From: Achatina immaculata
Lineage: Eukaryota; Mollusca; Gastropoda; Stylommatophora; Achatinidae
Direction of reading: 5' to 3'
NCBI GenBank assembly: GCA_009760885.1
Contig: CM019701.1
Location: forward strand, 20,919,637-20,983,636
DNA: 64,000 nt
Part shown: positions 53,845-64,000 of the stretch, one piece after another
Position numbering within the stretch: the stretch's first letter is position 1
Layout of the letters: each line of letters begins with the position of its first letter
The notes under the pieces: generated by a model
The model's input: only the letters and a program-made list of their open reading frames with translations
What the model was told of the DNA's origin: nothing
The model's database searches: none
Made by a program: the position numbers and the translations under genes

Positions 53845-55290
53845 AAAAAACGCTTATCTTGTCTCCTTCCTCATATACCTTTCGGTGTTGAAGGGATAAA
53901 TAGACGTTTTGATAGGGCTCGACGATTTTCTTCACATAACGGGATATTTAAGGCTTCTGTAATTTCCTCCCTCCATCTCCTGCGTGGGCGGCCTCTTCCT
54001 CTGTTACCTACAAATCTTAGTGTGAATGTTGCCTGTGATATACTGTCTGGTGGTAACTCTGTAACATGGCCAAACCATTTGACTTGCTGTTTCTGGGTAT
54101 AGTGTAATACTGGTGTTACTCCATTCTTTGCCCTTATGGTGTCATTTCTTATTTGGTCTCTTCCTGTCACATTTAATATTCTTCTTAAACATCTCATTTC
54201 TGTCGTGATGATTTTTATTTTGTTCTTGACTGTTAGTGTCCATGTTTGACATTGATAGCATAGAGCTGGGAAGAAAATTGTGTTGCACAATGCCTTTTTT
54301 GTTTCTGTTAGGATGTACGAGGGTCATATCGAAAGTCGTGAGCAAAAAGCTTTAAACAATCAGAATTTATAGATAGAGAAAATATAAATGTGTCACCTTA
54401 ATGTAGAGGTCACATGACATCACCGTCACCGTCATGTGTCACGTTACCATGCGGAGCATAAACAAAATGGCTGGTGCTGACGCTTCGTTTCATCAACGTG
54501 CTGTTATTGAGTTCCTCGTTAAAGAGGAAATCTCCGCTACTGAAATTCACCAAAGACTTAAACTTGCTTATTGAGATGCGTATATGGATGCTAGCAGTGT
54601 TAGGATGTGGGTGAAACACTTCGAAGATGGAAACACGAGCATCCAAGATATGCCTCGCAGCGGTCGCCCTCGAACTGCCTCCATTGAATGCAACGTGGAA
54701 AGGGTGACGACATCATTAAAGAAGACAAACATGTCACAATTTCTGAAATCGCTGCAAATCTTGGAATATGACACAGTTCAGTACAGGAAATGATTAAAAC
54801 CCTGGGGTATAGAAAAGTTTATGCCAGCTGGGTCCCACAGGAGAGTACGTCCAGAAAACAGTGCGTCTGTGCCGTCGGTCATCTGGAGCGGAATTCTACC
54901 GAGAGGGTATTTTCAAATTTGCAGAGCGATAGGAAAAATGTGTGCAGAGAAATGGAGACTATGTTGAAAAGTGAGGAAAAGAATAAGGTGATACGTTTAT
55001 ATTTGCTCTATCTATAAATTCTGATTAAAAAAAATGCTCAAGAATTTCAGTATGACCCTCGTATTTGTGTTTCAATAAAGAAGGCACTTGTCCAATGACT
55101 GATTTGCTTTATTGCATCTGTTTTCAATCTCAGCATCAATTTCCCCTGAGGGTGATATTATGCTACCTAGGCTGGTTGTCTAGGAAGATCTTTGGATTTT
55201 TTCTCTGTCCTTATGGGCATGACTTATGTTTTTTTTGTAGAAGCCACAACATGAAGATCAGTGCTGAAAAAACGAAAAAAAAGCATTCAC
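53845..55290 (-). mobile_element. LINE RT fragment (another family), split by a mariner
   Basis: Right part 55064-55290, minus strand: LGSIISPSGEIDAEIENR and CNKANQSLDKCLL. Left part 54290-53871: MCNTIFFPALCYQCQTWTL, MRCLRRILNVTGRDQIRND, QVKWFGHVTELPP and GNRGRGRPRRRWREEITEAL. The two halves join across a mariner inserted at a TA. It has the same general C-terminal plan as LINE-A/B/C but different sequence. The left half is open for 139 codons. Confidence 0.83.
54316..55063 (+). mobile_element. Mariner deletion derivative
   Basis: Ends TACGAGGGTCATA (54316) and TATGACCCTCGTA (to 55063) are inverted and bounded by TA. Inside, the plus strand holds the N-terminal helix-turn-helix region in broken frames: AVIEFLVKEEISATEIHQRL, SSVRMWVKHFEDGNTSI, MPRSGRPRTA, TISEIAANLG-like sequence, and LGYRKVYASWVPQ. 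Next comes ERVFSNLQSDRK, which matches the extreme C-terminus of SETMAR-type mariners (FYREGI-KF--R---C), so the DDD catalytic core is deleted. Non-autonomous. Confidence 0.83.
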
Positions 55291-55439
55291 GTGATTTCAC
55301 AGTGTGAGCAGTTTTTCGCGAGAAATGAGAAGTGTGTAGTGTTCATGACTTTACCACATTCAATAATTACCATGTACTCCGAAATTGAGTGAGTAATTTT
55401 CAAAATATGTGTTCTTGAAAAATGTTAAGTTTCTTGTAC

Positions 55440-56060
55440 AAGGCAGAATTATATATATATATATACACACACACACGAAAACAGACAAAGAAATAGGCAA
55501 AAGGACAGACAAGACAGAGATAAGAGAGACAAACAGATAAATAGACGGAGGAACGATTAGACGGACAGATAAACTAAAAGATAGAATTCTTGTGCATCTA
55601 AATTTTATATTTTTTTTTGGGTCTATTTCACTAGACGGTATGTTACTTCTACTTGAAAGAGAATATTATATATATACATATATATATATATATTATATAT
55701 ATATATATGTGCAGACAGACAGATAGATAGATAAACAAATAGACAGATAGATGAATGGATGGTAAATTGGTATGTATGGACATTAAATGTTTGTTTGAAA
55801 TGAAATGTTTGTTTTAAGTTGTTTCCCTTCTCGTGAACTTAGTTGGTAAGATAATTTGCTTTTCTTTCTAATAGATTGATAGACACATAGATAGACAGAT
55901 GACAGACAGGCAGGCAGACAGATTGTAAATTGGCATGTATGAAGACTAAATGTTTGTTTTAAATTGTATGGCAGAGTTGTATATATTCTGTAGTGTATTG
56001 TAAATAATTTTCTTTTTATCATCTTAGTTCGTAAGATTTTGCTTTTCTTTCTTTTAATTC
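55440..56060. repeat. CA/TA/CAGA/GATA microsatellite cluster with short conserved cores
   Basis: (TA)n-(CA)n at 55451-55478, CAGA/GACA-rich tract 55480-55570, core near 55621 (TTCACTAGACGGTATGTTACTTCT), (TA)n at 55665-55708, CAGA/GATA at 55710-55760 and 55870-55920. Confidence 0.8.
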
Positions 56061-56064
56061 TTTT

Positions 56065-57125
56065 CAATCACATATAATTATTTACATTTCTTCTTTCTCA
56101 AGATTCAAAATAAGTAAAAGTAAACTTTTGCTAATTGTAGTGCTGTAGTTTTGTATGTTAATAACTACCCCTTTGTTATTTTCATATTTACGTGAAAGTT
56201 ATATGTAATGCTGCCATTTATGATTTTCAGTACCAAAAATACAAATGCAAGCTAAATAAATACTGTGTTTCACGATTCTCCGATTTTCGGCATTCGTCGT
56301 GCTGTGCTCCTTAAGAGAAGTGGCAACTGTGGTAAAACTAGTTCTAGTAATGATAGAGGTGTATATAAAGGTGTATGTTACAATTTTACAGAAAGATAGA
56401 AAGCTCGAAGGAAGCAGACAAACAAGAATGGCAGAAAGTAAGATGAGCAGGTATAAATGGAGAATATACAACAATCTAATATTTCGACTTAAGCCTTTTT
56501 CACGGATCACATAAAAAATTCACAACAGATAAAAAAATAACAAAACAAGAAAAATAGATGCAAATTTAAATACTTAAGGTCTCTGGGCCCCTCCTAAGAA
56601 AACGGACGAAAAATGTGCATAGATTGGTGTAGGTAACCACAAAGGGAAACAGGCAACTGGCTGAGAAATGAGCGACAAATGGTACCATGTGGCAAACATC
56701 ATGGGATTATACCCCAGATGGCCCCAACTTTCTCCCATCGGACACCTAAACAAATGCCGCCCAGATAGCGCAGATGATAAAGTGAGAAAATAATATTGGA
56801 AGAGGTGGATGAAGTAAGGTTAAAAAAAATAATAGAGAGCGCTGAGAGGACATGACCTCTCGTTTCTGATGCTTAGACACGGAAGCTATCAAAGTCTTGT
56901 AGTGGTTAGAGAACAGGTGTGGGCTGGAAAATTAGTATTATATCTCCTGCGGCGAGAACGAGTAAATAAAATGAAGTGAGTGAGGAAAGAAAGCAGAGCA
57001 TGAATAGCAGAAATAGAAAGAGACAGCAGCTAAGTAGAAATGTGAAGTAGTTTAAGGAAAGCTCGGTTTACTGTTAATTCCAGCTGTGAGGAGAGAGCCA
57101 GCCTGGAAACTGGAAAATAGGGCAC
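56065..57125. other. Unassigned
   Basis: AT-rich to 56.5 kb, then purine-rich to 57.1 kb. The minus strand of the right part continues upstream of a GIY-YIG fragment, but I cannot assign it. Confidence 0.35.
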
Positions 57126-57129
57126 TGTT

Positions 57130-57305
57130 CCAGTGCTTTCCGAGATCGTTAATGGGAAGACCAGGAGGGGATTGGGGTTATAGAAGGTGCTTGGCGATCA
57201 GTGTCAGTGATGTCTTGGATATGTCGTTCTGGTGTTGCCGAAGCCGATCTCCTCAGCGTGAGCCAGTCTCCCCTGCATACTTTACAATGGTATAAAGGAC
57301 ATTGC
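57130..57305 (-). mobile_element. GIY-YIG endonuclease fragment, Penelope-like
   Basis: Minus strand, one frame with two stops: NVLYTIVKYAGETGSR, stop, GDRLRQHQNDISKTS, LTLIAKHLL, stop, PQSPPGLPIND. The VVYLI-C-KC--YVGET and R---H--DI and KHF spacing is that of the GIY-YIG module. In animals this type of module is usual in Penelope-like retroelements (EN domain at the C-terminus). The catalytic Y pair is not fully kept (KYAGET for -YIGET). RT part not found nearby. Confidence 0.6.
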
Positions 57306-57309
57306 TAGA

Positions 57310-59215
57310 AAAGCAGGTAAAGCCCTCCTGAGTTAATAACGTGAACTTTGGGAAGGAAACCTGGTTCTTTTAGGTTCTTTATTACCATAAACTATACCAT
57401 ACATCTCATTCTATCTTCTATTGCTTAACTGTGACAATCAAGAGGAGGTCTGCTGTCTTGTATTATGCTGTATTAATAATAATAATAATAATTTTAGCAT
57501 ATAACTCTTGTTCGTACTTTCAAGACTATATATAAATAAAACATAGCATAGATTTATTTCACATTCTCACATATTTATTACACTCAAAAGTATAAACCAG
57601 TCGCGTGCTAGATTGATTTCTTCTAATTCTGCTTCTTCGTCGTTCCTTCGGACATCGATGCCAGTGTCACAAATGAGGCAATCCGTCTCTTGTTCTCCCC
57701 ATAGCTTTATAGCTTTTTCTTGCATGGGAATCATGTCTAGCCAAGTGCTTTATCTGGGTAGATTGTGTAGCTAGCATGTCTAGAGGATATATTGTGCTGT
57801 CTGTGTCTATTTACCGCTGGCACATAATTCTGTTTAGCCAGTTTTTAGCGCGTAGTGTGACCGGAATGATTTCAGGATATATACGTTGTTTTCTAGGACA
57901 ACAAAATCTCTGAGGAAAATAAATTTATTAAGTGATTAGAAAATCAGTCATTTAAGAATTTTATTTTTGAAGTTAAAAGACGGAATATTGCTTAAGATTT
58001 TTAGATGAAGTGAACTCCACGGGCGATAGGCAGAATAAACAAATCTTCCCTTGCACAAGTCAATCTTCACTTATGGAAGGAGCAGTTGTTTAGATGTTGG
58101 CTATATTTTGAATAATATTTGAGCCAAAGTTCTAAATCTGACGGAGCATTCTCAAACAGAATGCCCTACAGTGATGTTATTGAATATAAAATTATTTTTG
58201 AGAGACAAATTCTTATAGGTTTGTGCTGAATTGTAGTTTGTGTTGGATGCTTGTCACTAATAAGATGTACTGCTCATTTTCGACATAAAAATAAATAATT
58301 AGTACTGAGCAGCCACTAGAGATTGTGAAGCAGTAGGTACGTATTTTTGGATGCATGTTTGTACATATTTAGATAAGAATGACTGAGTGACTGCATTTCT
58401 AGACACAAACAAACACACACACACAGATAGCAGCCTTATAGAAAAGTCGTCGCATAGAAAATAAAAATAAACAGGAAGAGATGCAGACACACACACACAA
58501 TGAAGAATTGAGTAACGAGACTACTCCTACCAGTAAATATTTCTCTAATTTGTTTAACTTTTCTTGAATCACCAGACAGTAAGTGTTTCTCTTACCTGCG
58601 CGCACTGTTTAAAGGTTTCATGTATCCATATATTTCAAACATAGGATTAAAATTTGCGTGAAGAATATAAAATGAAAATCATAGACGATTTATGTGATTT
58701 TCTTTAAAAAAAATTGCGCAAATAATGCAGTATTTGTATTGAGAACAATAATATTCTGCTTTCTAGGGGGGTAAAGCAAGATTTATAATTGTACATTATC
58801 TTTATATAGAAGCAGTTGCTACAGCGAGATATAAAGACGTGATATATAAACTTGAAAACTTTCTTTCATGGAATAATGGAATGATAGCGCAGCAATTATA
58901 ATAAAAAATAGTATTTGTATCCGGCGACAAATGGACAGGAAAAGCGTCGGCTTGTCACATAATCTATTTTCATTATAGGGAGAAAATATCGAGAGAGGAA
59001 TTAAAAATTAACAATGAATACGAATAAACCATTATATCAATCACCCGAGATATGCAGAGGACGCTGTAACGATAGCGAAAAGTGAAAAAAATATTCACAG
59101 AAACCATTGAAAAATATAAAAAAAGAGATGTAAATTAGCAGCAAAGCTAAACAACAGAAAGAGAAAAACAATGGTAAAGTCAAATAAAGTGAATAAAACT
59201 AAATGCAGCATCAAT
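57310..59215. other. Unassigned, with a (CA)n and one repeat core
   Basis: Contains (TAA)n at 57477-57494, CACACA tracts near 58.41 and 58.49 kb and a core at 58.56-58.60 kb (ATCACCAGACAGTAAGTGTTTCT). No gene recognised. Confidence 0.4.
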
Positions 59216-59219
59216 TCAT

Positions 59220-60484
59220 TATATTTTCAAGCAATGTTGCCCTGATTAGTCATGCCAGTAAAATTCTATTTACAATCATAATGGGTAGACTTTGAAAGAA
59301 AACAGAAGGAGAAATCAATATGGTTCAATCAACTGCCTTTGAATAGTCTATAAAAGATAAATATAGATTGACAATAAATTGTCCGCATTTCTCTATCTTA
59401 TGTTGAAAATATGATTTCTTGTTCCTGTCTAGACAAAGAACGAGAGATTATATTTTCAACATAAGATAGAGAAATGCGGGGAATTTATTGTGAATCTATA
59501 TTTATCTTTTATAGACTATTCAAAGGCAGTTGATTGTGTACAACACTAGAAACTTTGGGAAATAATGGGGAAAAGTTGAATTTCCAACACTTTTGCTGTA
59601 TCTGCAGCAGTAAGAATAAATGGTGAAATAACAACTTGGTTTGATATAAGGGGTGCAGGGGTGCATATTATCGCCTTACTTATTTAACTTGTATACCAAA
59701 AATATAATGAAGAATGTTAGAGAAGATGTGGCGGCCTGGTTAGCTGAGTGGTTAGGCGCTCGGTTTACTAATCAGGTGGTACCGGGATTTTTTCTTGTAC
59801 ACACCAAAACGGCCCCGGGGTCCACCCAGCAAAGAAAAATAAACTGATGACAACTGACAAAGCAAATAAGCCAGCTGAAATATATATCAATGAGGAAAAC
59901 ATTGGTTTTGAATATCTTGGATCATTACTAAATGATAATGGAGATACAATGAGGGAAATGAAAAGGAGGACATCTATCGCTCTTCAGAAAGTAAAACAAC
60001 TAAAGAATCTGTGGAGAGGAACACACAGAACCACAAAAATAAGATTTTTAAGGGCATGCATCTTTTCCATCTCAACATATGCCTGTGACTATCTGGACAC
60101 TTAACAAAACAGCTGAGAAACACATAAATGCCTTTGAATATAAATGCTACAGAAGAGTTCTTCAGACATCATGGACACAAAAAAGAAAAAAAAATATATC
60201 TATACAACAAGAGCTTAATTTTGAAGAAGGCTGGCTAGTAAAGAGGATTAAAGAGAGAAAACGTAAATTTTTTTAACACATTTAAATGTCATGGTAGTTT
60301 AGAGAAGACAGTCTTGGAATGGTAAATAATGGGAAAAAGAAAGAGAGGAAGACCAAGGCCAAGATTATCGTTGATAATCTGCAAATGAATGCGTCAGCAG
60401 TAGGGTATCTTTCTTACAACCAAGAGGCCTACAGGAGAGCTGTTAGGGTGTCAAAGTTCCGCAAGGGACAAGCAAATGACTGAC
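59220..60484 (+). mobile_element. LINE-A, most complete copy (rearranged)
   Basis: In order: NVALISHASKILFTIIMGRL; an inverted duplication (59325-59535); FIDYSKAVDCV; GAGVHIIALLI near 59.65 kb (QGC-LSPYLFN block, frame-shifted); a SINE at 59727-59850; EIYINEENIGFEYLGSLLND; LWRGTHRTTKIRFLRACIF; WTLNKTAEKHINAFE; CYRRVLQTSWT; EGWLVKRIKERKR; then GRPR-type sequence and tail. The FADD box lies in the SINE-interrupted region and is not seen. Many frame shifts. Confidence 0.82.
59727..59850 (+). mobile_element. tRNA-derived SINE inside LINE-A
   Basis: TGGTTAGCTGAGTGGTTAGGCGC is a strong A box (tRNA-Ser-like). The expected B box region reads GGTGGTACCGGGATTTTTTC and is decayed. GGGGTCCACCCAGC follows. 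It interrupts the LINE-A reading NVREDVA... / TKLMTTDKANK. Confidence 0.72.
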
Positions 60485-60489
60485 TGACA

Positions 60490-60775
60490 TATATATACTG
60501 TACGTATATGTGTGGTGTGTGTATGTGTGTTTATCGTGGTGGTGTTGTGGCTCGTGCACTCTCTTCTCCATCAGAAGAAGATCCCTGGTTCGATTTTCAC
60601 ACCGACCGGCACCTAGGACAACCCCAGCCTCAAAAATGGGTACTTCAGGTTTCCTTAGGAAAACAAAAGCAACGAAGATAGACATCCCTACCTCAAATGC
60701 CGTAGTGAGCTTAAAATGTAAATGCACTGACATTTCACACCCAAACGGCATGGACTGACATGGGTCATATTTGAC
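60490..60775 (+). mobile_element. Probable SINE with tRNA-like head
   Basis: GTGGTGTTGTGGCTCGTGCAC looks like an A-box region and CCCTGGTTCGATTTTCACACC (60.58-60.60 kb) like a B box. The body continues with a mostly unique segment to about 60.77 kb. No clear tail. Directly follows the LINE-A tail. Confidence 0.55.
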
Positions 60776-60779
60776 TTCA

Positions 60780-61030
60780 TGAGGAGCCCAGTCATATAAT
60801 ATTCACATGATAGGAAGTGGAATGAAAACAGTATCTAAAAAACATTCCAAACACAGGTTCCCAATTGTTTTTAGAACTGTTGGACATCCTGCATGAGGTC
60901 GTTAATTATTCGTTAATTATCATGCTGTAACAACACACCAGAATTGACTAAGTTCTAAATGGTCCTTAAACATTCGTGTTATACTGTGCAGTTGATATTG
61001 GTTCCTCTAGTAGTGTAATGTTTTAGAAAT
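60780..61030. other. Unassigned
   Basis: No feature recognised. Confidence 0.35.
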
Positions 61031-61034
61031 GGAG

Positions 61035-61514
61035 TTTACAGTTTCAGAAGAGCGTGAACATCAGTTTTTCTGTCAAAGGAGTTGTTACGGAATTTCTCTG
61101 TTTTCGGCGAGGAAGGATGCCGTCACTCTTTCCTGCTCGATTTGTCCCTGGCTTTGTCTCCTTAAGCTTCAAAACGCTGTAAAAGCATTCATAAAAATGC
61201 TCACATCGTTCTTTCAGAGTTCTTTTTGTACCCACCTAGTGGAGGCTTTTCCTTAAAACGTGAATGACGTGGTGCACCGGGTTGTGACTAATCTTCAGTC
61301 CTACAGCCGCCTCATAGATTGTTAACCAGCAGTTTTTAACTACCATTTGTTCCACTTCACTGTTAGCGCCAGGCCTATTCGCAGTGTGAAGTCGGTCGAG
61401 GAGAGACTTGACATTTGACTTTTCACATACCGGTTGAAGTGACGCACACGTGTCCCCGTACTGCCTGTTCATTCTTTTTACACGTTTCATACCTGGGGCA
61501 GTTTGGGACATCAA
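61035..61514 (-). mobile_element. Degenerate mariner-like N-terminal region
   Basis: Minus strand: MNRQYGDTCASLQPVCEK (compare YGD-C-S---V--W), LHTANRPGANSEVEQMVV, WLTIYEAAVGLKISHNPVHH and HVLRKSLH. The order resembles the paired helix-turn-helix of SETMAR-type mariner transposases, with the W of the first helix lost. The continuation to 61044 is open but carries no DDD motif. Moderate support only. Confidence 0.45.
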
Positions 61515-61669
61515 CTACCAAAGAGAAGAATAATTGCGTGGTTTTCTTCTCCTGTGAATGTTTCCACAGGAGCGGCCATGTTGGATATGATTTTTGAAAT
61601 CAAGTTTACTATAAGAACGACGAGTGTGTGTATTAAAAAGTCTGAAATACATACACATAGGCTGGGAAA

Positions 61670-62000
61670 TAGAAAGGTAGATAGATAGACCCAGAGACAA
61701 ACAGACAGACACAAAGACAGACAGGCAGACGGGGAAAAATTTAACGTAATTAAAAATTCTTTTTCTTTTTCTTTTCTTCATATTTAGATGGTAATTTTCA
61801 ACATCTCTAAATTTTTATATTTTCCAAAGAAGGATAAATAAATAAGTAAAGAAAAAAAGACAGGCAATGAGAAAGGCAAACAGACAGACAGATAAATAGA
61901 GACCGACAGAGTTTTAGAAAACTGTTTTAAGTAAAAGTTCCTTTTTCCTTTCTTTTTTAATAACTAGGCGGTGAGCTTCTACTTCTGTAATCGATGATAT
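61670..62000. repeat. CAGA/GACA tracts with two repeat cores
   Basis: Two CAGA-type tracts (61.68-61.73 and 61.86-61.91 kb), each followed by a T-rich stretch and a core-like sequence (TAACTAGGCGGTGAGCTTCT at ~61.96 kb). Confidence 0.8.
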
Positions 62001-62009
62001 TTCATATAG

Positions 62010-62525
62010 ATAGGTAGATGTATGGATGGATATCTGGATGGATGGACTGAGAGATGGGAAGGTGGACGGATGGGCGGATGAATGGATAGATGGATGTGTG
62101 GATGGATGGGTGGACGGATGGATAGCTGGATGAATTGATATTTTGATGGCTGGGTGTACAGATGGATAGATGTATGTATGGATGGATAGATGGATGAATA
62201 GATGTATGTATGGATGGATGGGTGGATGGATGGATGGACGGATGATGGATAGATGGATCGATAGATGGATGGATAAATGGTTAGATGGATGGATAGATGG
62301 ATGGTTGGATGGGTCGATGGACGGATGGACAGATGGATGGATAGATGGATGGATGGATAGACAGACGATGGATAGACAGATGGATGGATTGATAGATAGA
62401 TGGATGGATGGATAGATGGGCGGATGGATGGATGGGTGGACGGATGGATAGATGGATGGATAGATGGATGGATTGATGGATAGACGGATGGATGGGTAGA
62501 TAGATGGATGGATAGATTGATTGAT
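62010..62525. repeat. Degenerate (GATG)n array
   Basis: About 510 bp of GGAT/GATG/GATA units (ATGGATGGATAGATGGATGG). Open frames on both strands ([18 protein letters not shown]) are repeat artefacts. Confidence 0.95.
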
Positions 62526-62617
62526 TGATTTAATGTCAAAGTCAAACTTATTTCTTGTATTTCACTTCTATCCGACTATAGGGAGTACGTTTCTTCGTGT
62601 CTAAAATAGTTTATGAG

Positions 62618-62619
62618 GT

Positions 62620-62652
<33 letters not shown>

Positions 62653-62690
62653 GGCAGACAGACAGACAGACAGATAGACAGACTGAATGA
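62618..62690. repeat. (ACAG)n microsatellite
   Basis: CAGACAGACAGACAGAC with one GAGG interruption. Confidence 0.95.
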
Positions 62691-62789
62691 CTGACTAAAT
62701 GACTGGTGCTGTTTCTATTTTTTAAAATCATTTTCTGGATCACTAGAGTGTAAGATTTTACTTCTCCATAGAAGCAGAAGACGAGCAGG

Positions 62790-63018
<229 letters not shown>

Positions 63019-63112
63019 CAGAAATGTTTGTTCTAAATTACGTTTGTTTTCTTTAACTTAGTTTGTGAGATTTTTATTATTCTGCTTTTTGTAGCTTTCT
63101 TTGACATATCAT

Positions 63113-63983
63113 CATGTATCTCTCTCTCTCTCTGAACCTTAAGTGCCCAGGGCACATGGGGCTTCCGCAAGGGTTTTCCACAAATGCCTGTCCTTCGCTT
63201 TTTTTCTGCTCTTGCCCAGGTGAGCCCTCTATTGCTCAACATCTTTTCTGTTGTTCTTCTCCATGTCTCTTTTGGTCTACCTTTACTTCTGCTCCCCTGT
63301 GGTGTCCATCTTAGTGCTATTTTTGGTAGTGAGTTGTCAGTCATTCGGAGCACATGTCCCAACCATCGCCAGCGTCTTTCTTCAATAATTGTTGTCAGTG
63401 GTTTCATCTGCATTTCTGCCAATAAGATGTTATTTCTTATGGTGTTTGGCCAAAATATTTTTCTAATTCTTCTTAAACATTTAGTCTGGAAAGAATTCAA
63501 CCTGTTTTCTATGGTTTTGGTGATTTTCTTGCATTCACTTCCATAGAGTAGTACACTTAGAACATTACTCTTAAATATCCTGATTTTCATATTTATGCTT
63601 AGTTTTTTTGATTTCCATATATTCTGCAGCATTGCAAAAGCCTGGTTTGCTCTAGTAAGTCTGCTGTTGATGTCCTCTGTGCTGTCTCCATTTTCTACTA
63701 CTCTGCTGCCAAGGTATACAAATTCGTTGACCTCCTCCACTAACTTGTCATCTACTCTGAGTACATTTCTGGTGTTCACATTTTGCTTCATTAATTTTGT
63801 CTTTCCTACGTTGATCTTTAGTCCTATGTTGTTTGCATTCTGGGTTAACTTGTTTATTTTATCTTGCATATCTTTGTGACTGCTTGATAATAGACAAATG
63901 TCGTCCGCAAAGTCAAGGTCCTCCAGCACTGTGTCAAGGCTCCATTGTAATCCTCTGCGTTTGTCTGATGTTGCCTCCTTCAT
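63113..63983 (-). mobile_element. LINE-C RT C-terminal half, open frame
   Basis: The minus strand is open for about 290 codons of element sequence: VLEDLDFADDICLLSSSHKD with the FADD box complete, LKINVGKTKLMKQNVNTR, FVYLGSRVVENGDSTEDI, LTRANQAFAMLQNIWKSK, VLSVLLYGSECKKITK, RRWRWLGHVLRMTDNSLP, GSRSKGRPKETWRRTTEK, then a GAGAGA tail at 63.12 kb. The start codon at 63983 is preceded by in-frame stops near the window edge, so either the element is broken there or the window end hides it. No inactivating change in the part seen: the youngest LINE-C copy. Confidence 0.88.
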
Positions 63984-64000
63984 TAACCATCATCATGTAT

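Noticed and set aside
59727..59800. Functional tRNA-Ser gene
   Set aside because: A box is good but the B box is decayed and the acceptor stem cannot be formed; it sits in a LINE.
61979..62545. HPSIHPSIH and DGWMDGWMD frames
   Set aside because: Translation of the GATG microsatellite.

Overview
This window is repeat-dominated DNA from an animal nuclear genome. It is AT-rich and full of microsatellites, with several clades of non-LTR retrotransposon, Ty3-type integrase pieces, hAT, Tc1/mariner and GIY-YIG remnants, and SINEs with tRNA-like heads. Almost every coding trace is broken. I see no prokaryotic gene layout, rRNA, functional tRNA or CRISPR. The mix of families fits an invertebrate such as a mollusc or arthropod, but the sequence alone does not fix the taxon.

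Layout. (1) 1-5.27 kb: old LINE debris and a long foldback hairpin. (2) 5.28-23.57 kb: a composite satellite block of about 18 kb. Its outer parts are a 24/33-bp minisatellite. The left inner part is a 24-bp variant, and the centre is a 17-bp variant that looks like the 24-mer with 7 bp removed. Seven copies of one ~755-bp Ty3-type pol/integrase fragment sit in the 17-bp array, all in the same orientation and with matching junctions, which suggests one capture followed by amplification. LINE 3' ends and a 1-kb unknown element are inserted later. (3) 23.57-25.63 kb: a hAT transposase remnant split by a LINE. (4) 26.4-29.2 kb: an RNase H-bearing LINE on the minus strand, split by the 3' UTR of another LINE. 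(5) 29.4-31.2 kb: three adjacent tandem arrays (46, 45 and 22 bp). (6) 31.4-46.7 kb: nested LINE fragments, including endonuclease, reverse transcriptase (RT) and RNase H pieces, and a GC-richer tandem-repeat segment at 35.8-36.7 kb. (7) 47.2-48.3 kb: the only candidate host coding sequence, a short splice-bounded exon that would encode a signal peptide, followed by a MITE-like element. (8) 48.5-64 kb: nested LINEs, a Tc1 remnant, a mariner deletion derivative, a GIY-YIG fragment, SINEs and long CAGA/TA/GATG/GATA microsatellites that repeatedly flank one short conserved core.

LINE labels used below (local names, not database names): LINE-A ends in a GAATGAATGA tail; LINE-B ends in an ATAAG-type tail; LINE-C ends in a GAGA tail; LINE-D ends in an AATCA tail and carries a YADD-type RT; LINE-J ends in AATAAAGATCAATCAATC; LINE-R carries RNase H. 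The genes do not form a pathway. What the window records is the order of nested insertions and satellite amplification.
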